The notes below the pieces were generated by a model. It saw only the letters and a list, made by a program, of their open reading frames with translations. It did no database searches and was not told the DNA's origin. 64,000 nt of DNA from Pectobacterium aroidearum (lineage in GTDB: Bacteria; Pseudomonadota; Gammaproteobacteria; Enterobacterales; Enterobacteriaceae). This document shows positions 35,727 through 44,865 of the stretch, piece after piece. The position numbers and the translations under genes were made by a program. The stretch covers positions 1,178,001 through 1,242,000 of the forward strand of contig NZ_CP065044.1 in assembly GCF_015689195.1 (NCBI RefSeq). Reading direction: 5' to 3'. Each line of letters opens with the position of its first letter. Position 1 is the stretch's first letter.

Positions 35727-37808
35727 ATGTTTGGTTCAACTTCCAAAACGGATACGTTAGAGACGATTTGTTTCTCTGATGCCCCCACCAGCAAGAAACA
35801 GAAATTGATCGATCGCTATCTGGCGGCGAAAGGCGACATCAACGCACTGAGCGACGGGCAAACAGTTTTGCACCAATTAAGTCAGGATCGCGACACAGAG
35901 AGCGATCTTGTCCGCTATTTGCTGGAGAAAGGGGCGAATATCGAAACGCCTGAAGGTGAAAGTGCGCTCTTCGCGGCTATCACGTCATACTCTCCTGAAC
36001 TTGCTGCGCTGCTTTTACAGCACGGTGCCCGGCTGGATTTTCATGATAATCAGGGTCGCGGTTGGCTACACTGCTTTTTTGATCTGCCTGAAAGCCCGGT
36101 CTATACCCATGCTCAGCGCAGTACGATGCTGGGGGTATTACTGGCAAACGGGTTGGATATCAATCAGCCAATCCTGTTTCACCCCGAGGCAGAGAAACGC
36201 CACCCGGTCGATGTTCTGCTGGAAAAGCAGGACCGTTTCTTGTTAATGCGGCTGTTCCAGGTCGATAGCCCGGTACGCCTGACGGGGACGTCGATACTGG
36301 AAGCGGTATTTCGGCACGCCGGATCGTGGATGACGCTGGAGGTCTTTCAGCCGATCGTTGCACAGGCCGAGCGGGAAGGGATGCGGGAATCGGGTTTTAC
36401 TCTGTCGTTTAATCAGGAACAGAAAACCTCGGTAACCTGGCTGGAAATGGCGTTGCATTGCGGCATGCCCGCGCCGCTTTGTACGTTCTTACTGGATACC
36501 TTTCCGGATATGCGCTGCGATGTGCCTTCGCACAGCGTCTTGTTGGATGCGCTGGAAAGGTCGTTTCCTCCTGCGCTGGTACGGCGCATTGCGGAACGGA
36601 CTGCCGATCTCGATCGCCGCTATCCACTGCGTTTTGAGCAAAACGAACCTGATGATGAGGATGACGCAGAATATGAACACGGTGCTGAGCGCGAAAATGA
36701 TGTCAATCAGGGGACGGTGCTGGCGCAATATCTTGTGCTGCGAGCCAAGGCGGCGGTAACGGATAGCCGCGTCCATCGCGTGTTTTCTTCCTCTCTCGCA
36801 CACCTACTGGAATCAGGCGCTTCTCCCAATATTGGCTATACGATGTGGGAAGAGGACGATGACACGCCGACGACGTGGCCTGCGCTTTATACGCTCTGTG
36901 AGGCGATGATTGCCACCGGACAATATCATGCTGACTTGCTCGATCTGCTGATAGCGCACGGCGCTGATTTCAATCAACAGCAGGTACTGCAAGAAAGCGG
37001 CGCGCTTCCGCTGGGGATAGCGCTGCTCCTGTATTCACAGCATAGTCCGCACGAAAGCGTACTGCTTGATCTCTTCCTGCACCTGCATTCCTGTGGGATG
37101 AACCTGCATAGCATGGCACCAGACGAAATGAATATGGCTTATGCCGCTGCGGCAGGGTGTCGTCCGCAGGTGCTGAACTGGCTGGTTCAACAAGGTGTTA
37201 GCCTCAATGCGGAAACGGCGAACACCCTTGCGCCGCCGCTGCATCGCGTGATTAATAATGCAAGGGTTACGCCGGAAAGACGTAAAGCAACGCTTGAGGT
37301 ATTGCTGCAACAGGGGATGGAGAAAGACATCGCGTGGGGCGCTCCCGCGATGACGCCATTGATGCTGGCAGCGAAACAGGGCGCCCAGCATTGCCTCGAG
37401 GTGTTGCTGCAATATGGCGCCAACCCGAATGTGCGTGCCGCAGGCGGCATGACGCCTGCGCTGTATGCGATAACGAGCCGCCATTCCATTGATTTCCCGC
37501 CTCGCCCTGAATCGGTGTCTGCCCGCATGCTGGCGATGCTGCATGCCTATGGTGCGGAGATTTGCCAAAGCAATGATGACGGCATAACGCCGCTGTCGCT
37601 CAGCGTGCAGGAAGAACGGAAAGAGGTCTTTGAAGCACTGCTCAGGCTGACGTCATTTACACAAGAACAACTGCGAAGCGTGCTGGATGGCAAACGCCCG
37701 ATTCACGCTTATTTTGCTGAACGCCTGCAAGCGCTGCTGGCATTGCCTGTGCCACACGCCGAAGCGGGGCTTTCACGCTTTTCCGTGCCACGCAACTCCG
37801 TGGCATAG
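35727..37808 (+). CDS. Large ankyrin-repeat protein, paralogue 2
   Basis: A 693-residue ankyrin-repeat protein, paralogous along its whole length to the preceding one. Both share a start of the type (D/E)TICFSDAPTSKKQKLIDRYLA, an early DLVRYLLEKGANIETPEGES-like repeat, a long middle part with weaker repeats, and the C-terminal TPLMLAAKQGAQHCLEVLLQYGANPNVRAAGGMTPAL repeats near residues 540-580. The middle has an acidic insert EPDDEDDAEYEHGAE near residue 310. No signal peptide is seen. The RBS AAGGA supports the ATG at 35727. Function unknown. The pair could be a binding or regulatory module and may act together. Confidence 0.8.
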   Translation: MFGSTSKTDTLETICFSDAPTSKKQKLIDRYLAAKGDINALSDGQTVLHQLSQDRDTESDLVRYLLEKGANIETPEGESALFAAITSYSPELAALLLQHGARLDFHDNQGRGWLHCFFDLPESPVYTHAQRSTMLGVLLANGLDINQPILFHPEAEKRHPVDVLLEKQDRFLLMRLFQVDSPVRLTGTSILEAVFRHAGSWMTLEVFQPIVAQAEREGMRESGFTLSFNQEQKTSVTWLEMALHCGMPAPLCTFLLDTFPDMRCDVPSHSVLLDALERSFPPALVRRIAERTADLDRRYPLRFEQNEPDDEDDAEYEHGAERENDVNQGTVLAQYLVLRAKAAVTDSRVHRVFSSSLAHLLESGASPNIGYTMWEEDDDTPTTWPALYTLCEAMIATGQYHADLLDLLIAHGADFNQQQVLQESGALPLGIALLLYSQHSPHESVLLDLFLHLHSCGMNLHSMAPDEMNMAYAAAAGCRPQVLNWLVQQGVSLNAETANTLAPPLHRVINNARVTPERRKATLEVLLQQGMEKDIAWGAPAMTPLMLAAKQGAQHCLEVLLQYGANPNVRAAGGMTPALYAITSRHSIDFPPRPESVSARMLAMLHAYGAEICQSNDDGITPLSLSVQEERKEVFEALLRLTSFTQEQLRSVLDGKRPIHAYFAERLQALLALPVPHAEAGLSRFSVPRNSVA

Positions 37809-37919
37809 CGCGTTGGCGCAGAGGCAGAAAAGTCACGCGTCAGACAGTAACCTGATGCCAGGTGGTTGATAAATTGCCATTCTCTGCTAAAAAGAAAGTT
37901 CAACCAGAGGAGATCGCAG

Positions 37920-38294
37920 ATGATGTTACCGAGTGGACACTCCAAAAGCCGACTGATGAAAAATTTTGCGGCGTTGGGGCCTTATATACGTGAAGCGCAG
38001 TGCGAGAATACCGCGTTCTTCTTTGATTGCCTGGCGGTTTGCGTCAACATCAAGCCTGCGCCAGAAAATCGCGAGTTCTGGGGATGGTGGCTGAATCTGG
38101 AAGATACTGGCCAGGCCTTTGCTTATGACTATCACTACGGATTGTTTGATAAACAGGGCAACTGGCGTGAGGAAAAAATCAAGGACAAAGCCGTGATGGA
38201 ACAGGTGGAAAATGCCAAACAGGCTTTCCATGTCCGACTGGAGAAACTGCTGCACTCGCTCGAACCCGCTACGACCCTCGCTGCACGACCGTGA
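37920..38294 (+). CDS. crl: Sigma factor-binding protein Crl
   Basis: A 124-residue homologue of Crl, which binds sigma-S and helps it form RNA polymerase holoenzyme in stationary phase. Conserved blocks are [27 protein letters not shown] and [28 protein letters not shown] 37920 (MMLPSGH) is supported by AGAGGAG 7 bases upstream; the longer frame starting at 37866 adds 18 non-conserved residues. It sits upstream of proB. In E. coli crl is next to frsA, so the ankyrin pair was inserted between them here. Confidence 0.95.
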   Translation: MMLPSGHSKSRLMKNFAALGPYIREAQCENTAFFFDCLAVCVNIKPAPENREFWGWWLNLEDTGQAFAYDYHYGLFDKQGNWREEKIKDKAVMEQVENAKQAFHVRLEKLLHSLEPATTLAARP

Positions 38295-38331
38295 TGCTTC
38301 CCTGACGATCCCCGATTTATTCGCAGGTTTT

Positions 38332-38357
38332 CGCGTTATGCCTGTTGGCATAACGCG
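38332..38357. terminator. Perfect 11-bp inverted repeat between crl and proB
   Basis: CGCGTTATGCC (38332-38342) pairs with GGCATAACGCG (38347-38357) around TGTT. There is no T-run directly after it. It is probably the crl terminator, with a weaker T-rich stretch about 30 bases later, but could also be a protein-binding site for proB. Confidence 0.5.
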
Positions 38358-38417
38358 TCTGTCCTGCTACAACGTTTTCCTTATTCTTATTTTTTGACAT
38401 CCAACGGCAGAGAAATT

Positions 38418-39521
38418 ATGAGCGGCAGCCAGACTTTGGTTGTGAAACTGGGCACCAGCGTGCTAACCGGCGGTTCGCGCCGTCTTAACCGCGCCCACAT
38501 TGTTGAACTGGTGCGCCAGTGCGCGCAGCAACATGCGGCAGGGCATCGGATTGTTATTGTCACCTCAGGAGCGATTGCTGCCGGGCGTGAACATTTGGGT
38601 TACCCCGAACTCCCCGCCACGATTGCGACCAAACAACTACTGGCCGCCGTGGGTCAAAGCCGCCTGATTCAGCTGTGGGAACAGCTGTTTTCCATCTACG
38701 GTATCCACGTTGGGCAAATGCTGCTGACGCGTGCGGATATGGAAGATCGTGAGCGTTTCCTCAACGCGCGCGATACCATGCGGGCGCTGCTGGATAACAA
38801 TATTGTTCCGGTCATTAATGAAAACGACGCCGTTGCGACCGCCGAGATCAAGGTGGGTGACAACGACAACCTCTCTGCACTGGCGGCGATTCTGGCCGAT
38901 GCGGATAAGCTGCTGCTGCTGACCGATCAGGCCGGGTTGTTTACCGCCGATCCGCGCAATAATCCTGATGCGGAGCTGATTCGTGAAGTGAACGGCATCA
39001 ATGATGCGCTGCGCAGCATCGCGGGTGACAGCGTGTCAGGCCTCGGAACGGGCGGTATGTCGACTAAATTGCAGGCTGCCGATGTGGCCTGTCGTGCTGG
39101 TATCGATGTGGTGATCGCCGCAGGCAGCAAACCAGGTGTGATTGGCGATGTCATTGCAGATATCTCCGTTGGAACGCGTTTTCATGCCGTGGATGCGCCG
39201 CTGGAAAGCCGTAAACACTGGATTTTTGGTGCGCCACCTGCAGGGGAAATCACTGTCGACGACGGCGCGCTTTCGGCGATCCTTGAACGCGGCAGCTCGC
39301 TGCTGCCGAAGGGCATTCGCCGCGTGGAAGGGAATTTCTCTCGCGGTGAAGTGATCCGCGTGCGCAGCTTGGCGGGCCGCGATGTGGCGCACGCCGTGAC
39401 GCGTTATAACAGCGATGCGCTGCGTATGATTGCCGGACACCATTCTCAACAGATTGCCGAGATTCTTGGCTACGAATATGGTCCGGTGGCTATCCATCGC
39501 GACGATATGATTATCAATTAA
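38418..39521 (+). CDS. proB: Glutamate 5-kinase
   Basis: A 367-residue enzyme, the same length as E. coli ProB. It phosphorylates glutamate in the first, proline-inhibited step of proline synthesis. The amino-acid kinase fold is marked by [13 protein letters not shown] at the N-terminus, [14 protein letters not shown] and [14 protein letters not shown]-terminal PUA domain follows (about residues 280-360). The ATG at 38418 is preferred over 38394 because homologues begin close to [12 protein letters not shown]. It is 10 bases upstream of proA. Confidence 0.97.
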   Translation: MSGSQTLVVKLGTSVLTGGSRRLNRAHIVELVRQCAQQHAAGHRIVIVTSGAIAAGREHLGYPELPATIATKQLLAAVGQSRLIQLWEQLFSIYGIHVGQMLLTRADMEDRERFLNARDTMRALLDNNIVPVINENDAVATAEIKVGDNDNLSALAAILADADKLLLLTDQAGLFTADPRNNPDAELIREVNGINDALRSIAGDSVSGLGTGGMSTKLQAADVACRAGIDVVIAAGSKPGVIGDVIADISVGTRFHAVDAPLESRKHWIFGAPPAGEITVDDGALSAILERGSSLLPKGIRRVEGNFSRGEVIRVRSLAGRDVAHAVTRYNSDALRMIAGHHSQQIAEILGYEYGPVAIHRDDMIIN

Positions 39522-39531
39522 GGAGTTCGCG

Positions 39532-40785
39532 ATGCTTGAACAAATGGGTAAAGCGGCAAAAGCGGCCTCTTATCAACTGGCAGTCCTGAGCACGGCTCAA
39601 AAAGATCGCGCGCTGCTGACGATTGCGGATTTGCTGGAAGCCGAGAGTGCAACGATTCTGGCGGCTAACGCGCTGGATTTAGCCGATGCGCGCCAAAATG
39701 GCATGAGTGAGGCGTTGCAGGATCGTCTGCTTTTGACGCAGGAACGACTGAGCGCGATTGCCAGCGATGTGCGTCAGGTATGCCGCCTGACCGATCCGGT
39801 AGGGCAGGTGATTGACGGCAGTATGCTGGATAACGGGCTTAAACTGGAGCGTCGCCGCGTGCCGCTGGGCGTGGTCGGCGTGATTTATGAAGCGCGTCCG
39901 AACGTCACCATTGATGTGGCCTCCCTGTGCCTGAAAACCGGCAACGCGGTGATTCTGCGCGGTGGGAAAGAAACGTACCGCACCAATGCGGCTACAGTAA
40001 AAGTGATTCAGCAGGCGCTGTCGCAGTGCGGCCTGCCTGCCGCCGCGGTGCAGGCGATTGAAAGCCCGGATCGTGAACTGGTTAATCAACTGCTGAAGCT
40101 GGATCGCTACGTGGATATGCTGATTCCGCGCGGTGGTGCTGGCCTGCATAAGCTGTGCCGCGAACAATCGACGATTCCGGTTATTACCGGGGGCATCGGC
40201 GTTTGTCACATCTATGCGGACGATAGCATCGATTTCGACAAGGCGCTGACGGTCATTGAAAGCGCCAAAGTACAACGTCCTAGCGCCTGCAACAGCCTGG
40301 AAACGCTGCTGGTCAATCAACATATCGCTGACCGCTTCCTGCCTGAACTGAGCAAGAAAATGGCGGCGGCGGGCGTTACGCTCCATGCCAGTCCTTCAGC
40401 GATGCCCTACCTGACCGGTGGTCCGGCAAGTGTCGTTGCAGTGGAAGAGGCCAACTACAACGATGAATGGCTCTCTAACGACCTGAACGTTACGCTGGTG
40501 GATGATCTGGATGCGGCGGTGGCACATATTCGCGAACATGGTACGCAGCACTCTGATGCGATTCTGACGCGCTCGTTGACCAACGCAGAACGCTTCGTGC
40601 GTGAAGTGGATTCCTCTGCGGTATATGTCAACGCTAGTACGCGCTTTACCGACGGTGGCCAGTTTGGTCTGGGCGCAGAAGTGGCGGTCAGCACCCAGAA
40701 ACTGCATGCGCGCGGCCCAATGGGGCTGGAAGCGCTGACTACCTATAAGTGGATTGGTTATGGCGACGATTTGATTCGCGCTTAA
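39532..40785 (+). CDS. proA: Glutamate-5-semialdehyde dehydrogenase
   Basis: A 417-residue NADPH-dependent enzyme that reduces glutamyl-5-phosphate to the semialdehyde in proline synthesis. Marks are [13 protein letters not shown] at the start, [25 protein letters not shown], and the catalytic Cys in [16 protein letters not shown] (about residue 255). RBS AAGGAG is present. It forms an operon with proB. A terminator follows, and the thrW tRNA lies further downstream as in E. coli. Confidence 0.97.
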   Translation: MLEQMGKAAKAASYQLAVLSTAQKDRALLTIADLLEAESATILAANALDLADARQNGMSEALQDRLLLTQERLSAIASDVRQVCRLTDPVGQVIDGSMLDNGLKLERRRVPLGVVGVIYEARPNVTIDVASLCLKTGNAVILRGGKETYRTNAATVKVIQQALSQCGLPAAAVQAIESPDRELVNQLLKLDRYVDMLIPRGGAGLHKLCREQSTIPVITGGIGVCHIYADDSIDFDKALTVIESAKVQRPSACNSLETLLVNQHIADRFLPELSKKMAAAGVTLHASPSAMPYLTGGPASVVAVEEANYNDEWLSNDLNVTLVDDLDAAVAHIREHGTQHSDAILTRSLTNAERFVREVDSSAVYVNASTRFTDGGQFGLGAEVAVSTQKLHARGPMGLEALTTYKWIGYGDDLIRA

Positions 40786-40795
40786 TGGATGAATG

Positions 40796-40830
40796 GCTGC
40801 GTGTATCAATGATATGCGCAGCATTATTTT
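40796..40830 (+). terminator. proA terminator
   Basis: GCTGCGTGTATC pairs with GATATGCGCAGC with two mismatched positions, followed by ATTATTTT. It begins 11 bases after the proA stop. Confidence 0.65.
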
Positions 40831-41080
40831 CACTCCGCTCTTTTTATTTTATTCTTTTTTCTAAATAAGATATTTCATTCCCACTGTGATTCTTTTTTTG
40901 TGGTTTTTATTTAAATTAAAATCTAACGCAGCAATAGAAATATAATAAAGTAACTACATTAGATAAATATCCTCCAATAGTAACAAACTATGCTTTGTGC
41001 AACGTATCACAAATACATAGTCTGTCTACCGGAGGATAAAGAGTAATTTTTTGTCCTCTGCTGCAATAATGCGTTATTTA

Positions 41081-41554
41081 TTAACGCTGATGATTCTCTG
41101 CGGCATTGTGGACTGATCGTGCGGTTTCACGAGCCTGTTTTTCCGCACGGCTGTTAAAATTATCCGCCTTGGCTTTGGCATCAGCCCAGCCTTTTTCGGC
41201 GTCTTTTCTGGCTTCGGATTCTCTGGCTTTCACATCCGCTTTGATTTTTGCTTCCCTGTTTTTATTTTCTGATTCTCTTGCCTTTATATCGGCTTTGATG
41301 GCATCGGTTTTATCCCGGAAGTGAGATTCGCTGTTGCTTGTCTTCTGCGGTTCCCCCACAGAACCGGCATGAGCGCTAGCACTGACGTGACTGGGCCCTT
41401 GACCAGATGATGATTCAGTTTTGGTTACGCGCTCAGTTTTGCCATCATGAGTCGACTGAGCACTGGCGCTTGCTGAGGCAAAGCTATCCGCTGCAGCCAT
41501 GCCGATATAGCTCGTACCCAATAACAAACCTAAAAATAGTGTTTTCATCTTCAT
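41081..41554 (-). CDS. Small secreted, repetitive charged protein of unknown function
   Basis: A 157-residue protein with a signal peptide (MKMKTLFLGLLLGTSYIGMAAA, cut near residue 22). A Ser/Ala-rich stretch (SFASASASAQ) follows, and then a long helical, alternately charged part (about residues 75-157) with two copies of IKAD(I/V)KARESE. It is predicted coiled coil and has no cysteines in the mature form, so it should be periplasmic or exported. I recognise no family. It is a single-gene unit in an AT-rich area between proA and the thrW tRNA. It may be an envelope stress or spacer protein, but that is only speculation. Confidence 0.65.
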   Translation of the reverse strand: MKMKTLFLGLLLGTSYIGMAAADSFASASASAQSTHDGKTERVTKTESSSGQGPSHVSASAHAGSVGEPQKTSNSESHFRDKTDAIKADIKARESENKNREAKIKADVKARESEARKDAEKGWADAKAKADNFNSRAEKQARETARSVHNAAENHQR

Positions 41555-42080
41555 TATTCACATCCTCTCACGGTACTTTCTAGTCATGCCGAAAATAATA
41601 TTTTGATGGTGAGATATTATTTTGGCATCAACGTATAGACAGCATCCTTATTGCCTTGGCAGTAGTAGAACAAAATAAGAAATAAAAAGAATAGGGATTT
41701 CTCCTAAAACAAAATGACCGTTTGGTTGAGATTTATTTCATTTTCATCATAAAGGTAAGCAGTTATTTTTATTGTAACGTTCCTACTCTACGGAGAAATA
41801 TATTGATTAAAAATGATCGGCGTTTGTCTAGTCAGATATTATCTGTCTGGAACCGGCTCCCGAAGCAAGGTGATATAGAAGCCAGATTCCGGCTTATCCG
41901 TTAAGCCCAAAAGCTATAGCATGCGGCATTATTAGTACGGAAAATTATCAGAACCGTATCATCTTCAACAGGATGATGATAAAACCAGCAGACGATCGCC
42001 AAACGCTTGACTTGATGTACCATTATCACTAATTTGTCACCCCGTAGTTCACGTCTGGCTCTCGCCACGACGATCCTAAA
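41555..42080. other. Intergenic region before thrW
   Basis: An AT-rich 526 bases with no supported gene. Short open frames in it lack ribosome sites and similarity. The last part should hold the thrW promoter. No attachment-site copy was recognised here. Confidence 0.35.
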
Positions 42081-42156
42081 GCCGATATAGCTCAGTTGGT
42101 AGAGCAGCGCATTCGTAATGCGAAGGTCGTAGGTTCGACTCCTATTATCGGCACCA
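42081..42156 (+). tRNA. thrW: tRNA-Thr (CGT anticodon)
   Basis: A 76-base tRNA including the encoded CCA. The acceptor stem GCCGATA pairs with TATCGGC, the anticodon loop reads TTCGTAA with anticodon CGT, and the T-loop is GGTTCGACTCC. Position after proBA matches E. coli thrW. Its 3' end is a known integration target for P4-type integrases, and an integrase remnant follows. Confidence 0.97.
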
Positions 42157-42278
42157 TCATACCTATTTTAACGTCTCCCTAAGTCTACTAAAACACCCTT
42201 TAAACCCTTATAATACGCAGTTTCACGGCCCTTATTGTCTCTGCTTGTCTACTCACGTTCACAGAAATCTACGCTGAG

Positions 42279-42290
42279 TTGGGGGTATCA
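42279..42290 (+). repeat. Possible integrase arm site, left copy
   Basis: TTGGGGGTATCA, identical to 45123-45134, followed at once by ATGGGGGG. It lies between the tRNA and the integrase remnant where arm-type sites are expected. Confidence 0.45.
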
Positions 42291-42331
42291 ATGGGGGGAT
42301 TCGCTGTTCGGTCTAGAGGAGATATCCCCAG

Positions 42332-42502
42332 ATGAAGCTCAATGCCAGACAGGTAGAGATTGCCAAGCCCAAAGATAAACCCTACAAGATGAATGATGGT
42401 GGTGGCCTCTACTTATTGGTTAAAACCAACGGGTCACGCTACTGGTTCAAGGAACTTGCCCGTAAAGAGCTTAGCAAGCAGGGGATTGAGCCGAAGGGGT
42501 GA
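42332..42502 (+). pseudogene. P4-type tyrosine integrase, decayed
   Basis: A 56-codon frame that starts like a P4-family integrase: MKLNARQVEIAKPKDKPYKM, then DGGGLYLLVKTNGSRYWF. After KE the reading jumps to LARKELSKQGIEPKG, which in a full integrase lies about 35-40 residues later. An in-frame internal deletion has therefore joined two parts of the N-terminal domain, and the whole catalytic domain is missing. It directly follows thrW, the normal target of this family. The island can no longer excise by itself. Confidence 0.8.
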
Positions 42503-42542
42503 TGATTTAGTTGGTTAGCAGAATAAACAACCAAGGGAATGG

Positions 42543-42929
42543 ATGATGGATAAAAGAGCATTAATCTTAAAATCAGGGTTGACGGTCAGCGAGCTACTTC
42601 GTCTTAAAAATAACTATGTGTATGTTAAAAGCGATGATTTTAAATTTAATACCCCAACGAAGAAAGCCGAGTCCTTTGCAGACTATGTTTTTATCGTTAC
42701 TCGTTTATGCTGGGAAGCAATGTATCTTCCTGTCTTCATGAGCCTATTTTTTTCAATTTACGCTTACTATGATAGTGGCAATGTGATTGCCTTTGTCAAA
42801 ACTTTTTTTATTATTTATTCGATATCGATTTTTTGCGTATTAAAAGTTGAGGCTAATCATTATAATATACATATGATTACGGTTTTAAAATTAATTAAAT
42901 TTAAACTGATGATTTATTTTGCTAACTGA
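42543..42929 (+). CDS. Small two-helix membrane protein, tandem copy 1
   Basis: A 128-residue AT-rich protein with a charged N-terminal part (about residues 1-45) and two hydrophobic stretches (about 58-75 and 80-102). The start KRALILKSGLTVSELLRLKNN is nearly identical to the protein at 43004. No family is recognised. The pair points towards the DUF4225 effector encoded on the other strand, which makes a membrane immunity role possible. The weak point is the opposite orientation: immunity genes are usually in the same operon as the toxin. Confidence 0.6.
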   Translation: MMDKRALILKSGLTVSELLRLKNNYVYVKSDDFKFNTPTKKAESFADYVFIVTRLCWEAMYLPVFMSLFFSIYAYYDSGNVIAFVKTFFIIYSISIFCVLKVEANHYNIHMITVLKLIKFKLMIYFAN

Positions 42930-43003
42930 TTTTATTTTAACGTTATTCGGCGGCGTTATTGGTTAATAAGGAATGACTTGTATTATGAGCGAGGGAGCGT
43001 GTA

Positions 43004-43399
43004 ATGAATAAAAGAGTGTTAATCTTAAAATCAGGATTGAGTGTCAGGGAATTACTTCGCCTGAAAAATAACTATGTAGATACAAAAAACAGGGCTTATG
43101 GAAAAAATATAAAAATAAAAGACATTGAATTTTTTTCTGATTATATTTATTTCATCGCATATCTGTGCTGGAATCAAATGCTGATGCTTTTTCTTATATC
43201 TCTGGGGTTTGCTATTTATGGTTACTATGAGTATGGTGTTATAATAAACAGTATAAAAATATTTTTATTAATTTATGGAATTTCGGTTATCAGTTTTATG
43301 AAAGCTAAAAGTGAAAATTACAAAATCACAATGATTATGATGATTAAATTAATCCCTCTGCGGGTTTTAAATTCATTTAATTATTTGGTCAGATTTTAA
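43004..43399 (+). CDS. Small two-helix membrane protein, tandem copy 2
   Basis: A 131-residue paralogue of the preceding protein. It shares KRVLILKSGLSVRELLRLKNN at the N-terminus and the same plan of a polar head, two hydrophobic segments (about residues 52-75 and 85-105) and a basic tail. It starts 75 bases after copy 1. The tandem duplication with diverged membrane segments resembles sets of immunity genes beside a variable toxin. Its 3' end faces the convergent effector across about 150 bases with a 7-base tandem repeat. Function is unknown. Confidence 0.6.
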   Translation: MNKRVLILKSGLSVRELLRLKNNYVDTKNRAYGKNIKIKDIEFFSDYIYFIAYLCWNQMLMLFLISLGFAIYGYYEYGVIINSIKIFLLIYGISVISFMKAKSENYKITMIMMIKLIPLRVLNSFNYLVRF

Positions 43400-43484
43400 A
43401 TGATATGTAGTTTTTATACTTATGGAAGTTAGCAATGACATTTGTCATTGCTACAGGGGAGAGTAATACCTTTAGGCTAAAGAA

Positions 43485-43558
43485 TCACTTATCACTTATC
43501 ACTTATCACTTATCACTTATCACTTATCACTTATCACTTATCACTTATCACTTATCAC
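43485..43558. repeat. Ten-copy 7-base tandem repeat overlapping the effector stop
   Basis: Ten perfect copies of TCACTTA fill 43485-43554, followed by a partial copy. On the minus strand the unit is TAAGTGA, and the stop codon of the DUF4225 gene (TGA) lies in the last copies. A 7-base unit can slip and change the tail or transcription of the 3' end, but it contains stops in the effector frame, so copy number should not extend the protein. Confidence 0.9.
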
Positions 43559-44384
43559 CTAAGCGGTAATTTTCATCTGTAAATTCAGCATATACTTTGT
43601 AGGCAGAACCCCCTACCATATAAATCTTCATTATGCTGTTTGCCGCAGTATATTTAGGTTTAAAGTCGCCATGAGCATATTTGAATAGTTTTGTTGTTCC
43701 TGGTTTATCCATAAAGCTTCGTGAGGCCAATCGAGTAGGACTGTCTACTAATACAGGTGTCCTTAAAGAGGCGTAAATTGTGAGTGTCAAATCACCAGCG
43801 CTATACAAGGCATCTCCGGCATCATCGTTATATCCTGCAAGAGAAGCAAGACCTCTGTATATGTGTCTGACTGGTCCTGCACTATATTTACCATCAAATA
43901 TTATAGGAGTTGCTGACTCATAAGCATTATTGATTCCGTGGGAGATTAATAAAACTCCAAATGACTTGAAATGTTTAACATTGAGATATCTCCCTAATTG
44001 ATTTAATCGATATCCCATAAATGCCTGAAAACCACCTGATACAACACCAGATGCGATTTTTGTGTATTTTAAAACACCCTGGTCTTCAAATATATCCGTA
44101 ACGATATATTTTACATAATCACCTGTTCGTAGCTTTTGGTAGTCTCTTTCTGTTTCTTCACGCTCGGTTACCAATTCATGAAGGATATGATTTTTATCAA
44201 AAAAACTAATTGTTGATGACCTGAGTTTCATCTCTGTTTCATTGATGAAATCCTCAATTTCACGAAGATAACGCATCCTTAGTGTTTTATCTTGAATGAA
44301 AAAAGAGGAAGCCAACAGAGCAACCCTTCTCAGGCGGTTGCTTTCCTCTAAAAAGTGAAATTGATGTGCCGAATCGATACTCAT
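43548..44384 (-). CDS. DUF4225 domain protein, likely Hcp-delivered effector
   Basis: A protein of about 278 residues. The C-terminal half matches DUF4225: GVVSGGFQAFMGYRLNQL, then LLISHGINNAYES, GPVRHIYRGLASLAGYND and GDLTLTIYASLRTPV. The N-terminal half is helical and charged. DUF4225 is often found with Hcp or Rhs proteins as T6SS cargo, and here the gene begins one base past the Hcp stop. The ATG at 44384 (MSIDSAHQ) is favoured because earlier starts overlap the Hcp coding end. Its stop is inside the 7-base repeat. The toxic mechanism is unknown; hydrophobic stretches suggest action at membranes, which is inference. Confidence 0.72.
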   Translation of the reverse strand: MSIDSAHQFHFLEESNRLRRVALLASSFFIQDKTLRMRYLREIEDFINETEMKLRSSTISFFDKNHILHELVTEREETERDYQKLRTGDYVKYIVTDIFEDQGVLKYTKIASGVVSGGFQAFMGYRLNQLGRYLNVKHFKSFGVLLISHGINNAYESATPIIFDGKYSAGPVRHIYRGLASLAGYNDDAGDALYSAGDLTLTIYASLRTPVLVDSPTRLASRSFMDKPGTTKLFKYAHGDFKPKYTAANSIMKIYMVGGSAYKVYAEFTDENYRLGDK

Positions 44385-44385
44385 C

Positions 44386-44865
44386 TTAATATTCCACATC
44401 TTTCCATAAGATATAAGAGCTTGTCCGTGCAACCACATGCTCCCATTCAATCGATGCGAACTTGAATGAAATATTTTCCTGAGGTTGTAATTCGTTGTGT
44501 GTTAATGAGTTTGGGGCGAAAAAGCGAATATCATTGATAACCGCATCTCTTAGCACCATTTTAAAATAGAGTTCATTACCACCTGATTGAGAAGTCCTGT
44601 AAAAAAAGAACTCACAGGTTAGTTTTTCATTACCATTCAATGCCTGTGCCAGAAGCGGGGTGGCTTTATCTATTGGCTTTCTGATTTCCACAGGGGAGAG
44701 TGAAACATTATCTTGTCTTGTTATCTGATTCATTAACTCATAAACAAAAATCTCATCTTCATGGGAAGCCTGATATTTATTACCAATCGAATCTGCACTT
44801 GAACAGCCCGCAGAGATAAGACCTTGTTTGATGCCAGTGAGTTTCAGATAGATCAAATTTGCCAT
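44386..44865 (-). CDS. Hcp-family T6SS tube protein (cargo-type Hcp)
   Basis: A 159-residue protein of the Hcp superfamily. Typical marks are an IYLKLTGIKQGLISAG start, a HEDEIFVYELMNQITRQDN-like loop, RKPIDKATPLLAQAL and the later TSQSGGNELYFKMVLRDAVI and SFKFASIEWEHV strands. AAGGA lies upstream of the ATG. It precedes the DUF4225 gene directly, so it probably carries that effector in the Hcp tube. It is AT-rich and lies in the thrW island, unlike the main T6SS operon starting at 47722, which has no hcp in this window. Confidence 0.85.
   Translation of the reverse strand: MANLIYLKLTGIKQGLISAGCSSADSIGNKYQASHEDEIFVYELMNQITRQDNVSLSPVEIRKPIDKATPLLAQALNGNEKLTCEFFFYRTSQSGGNELYFKMVLRDAVINDIRFFAPNSLTHNELQPQENISFKFASIEWEHVVARTSSYILWKDVEY

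Noticed and set aside
39679..40386. Minus-strand frame of 235 codons inside proA
   Set aside because: It is antisense to a conserved gene, and its composition (many His, Gln and Arg) is that of a shadow frame. No family resemblance.
41722..41904. Short open frame of 60 codons before thrW
   Set aside because: There is no ribosome site or similarity, and the AT-rich composition gives such frames by chance.
43485..43558. Could the regular repeat be a CRISPR array?
   Set aside because: The unit is 7 bases with no spacers between copies. It is a simple tandem repeat.
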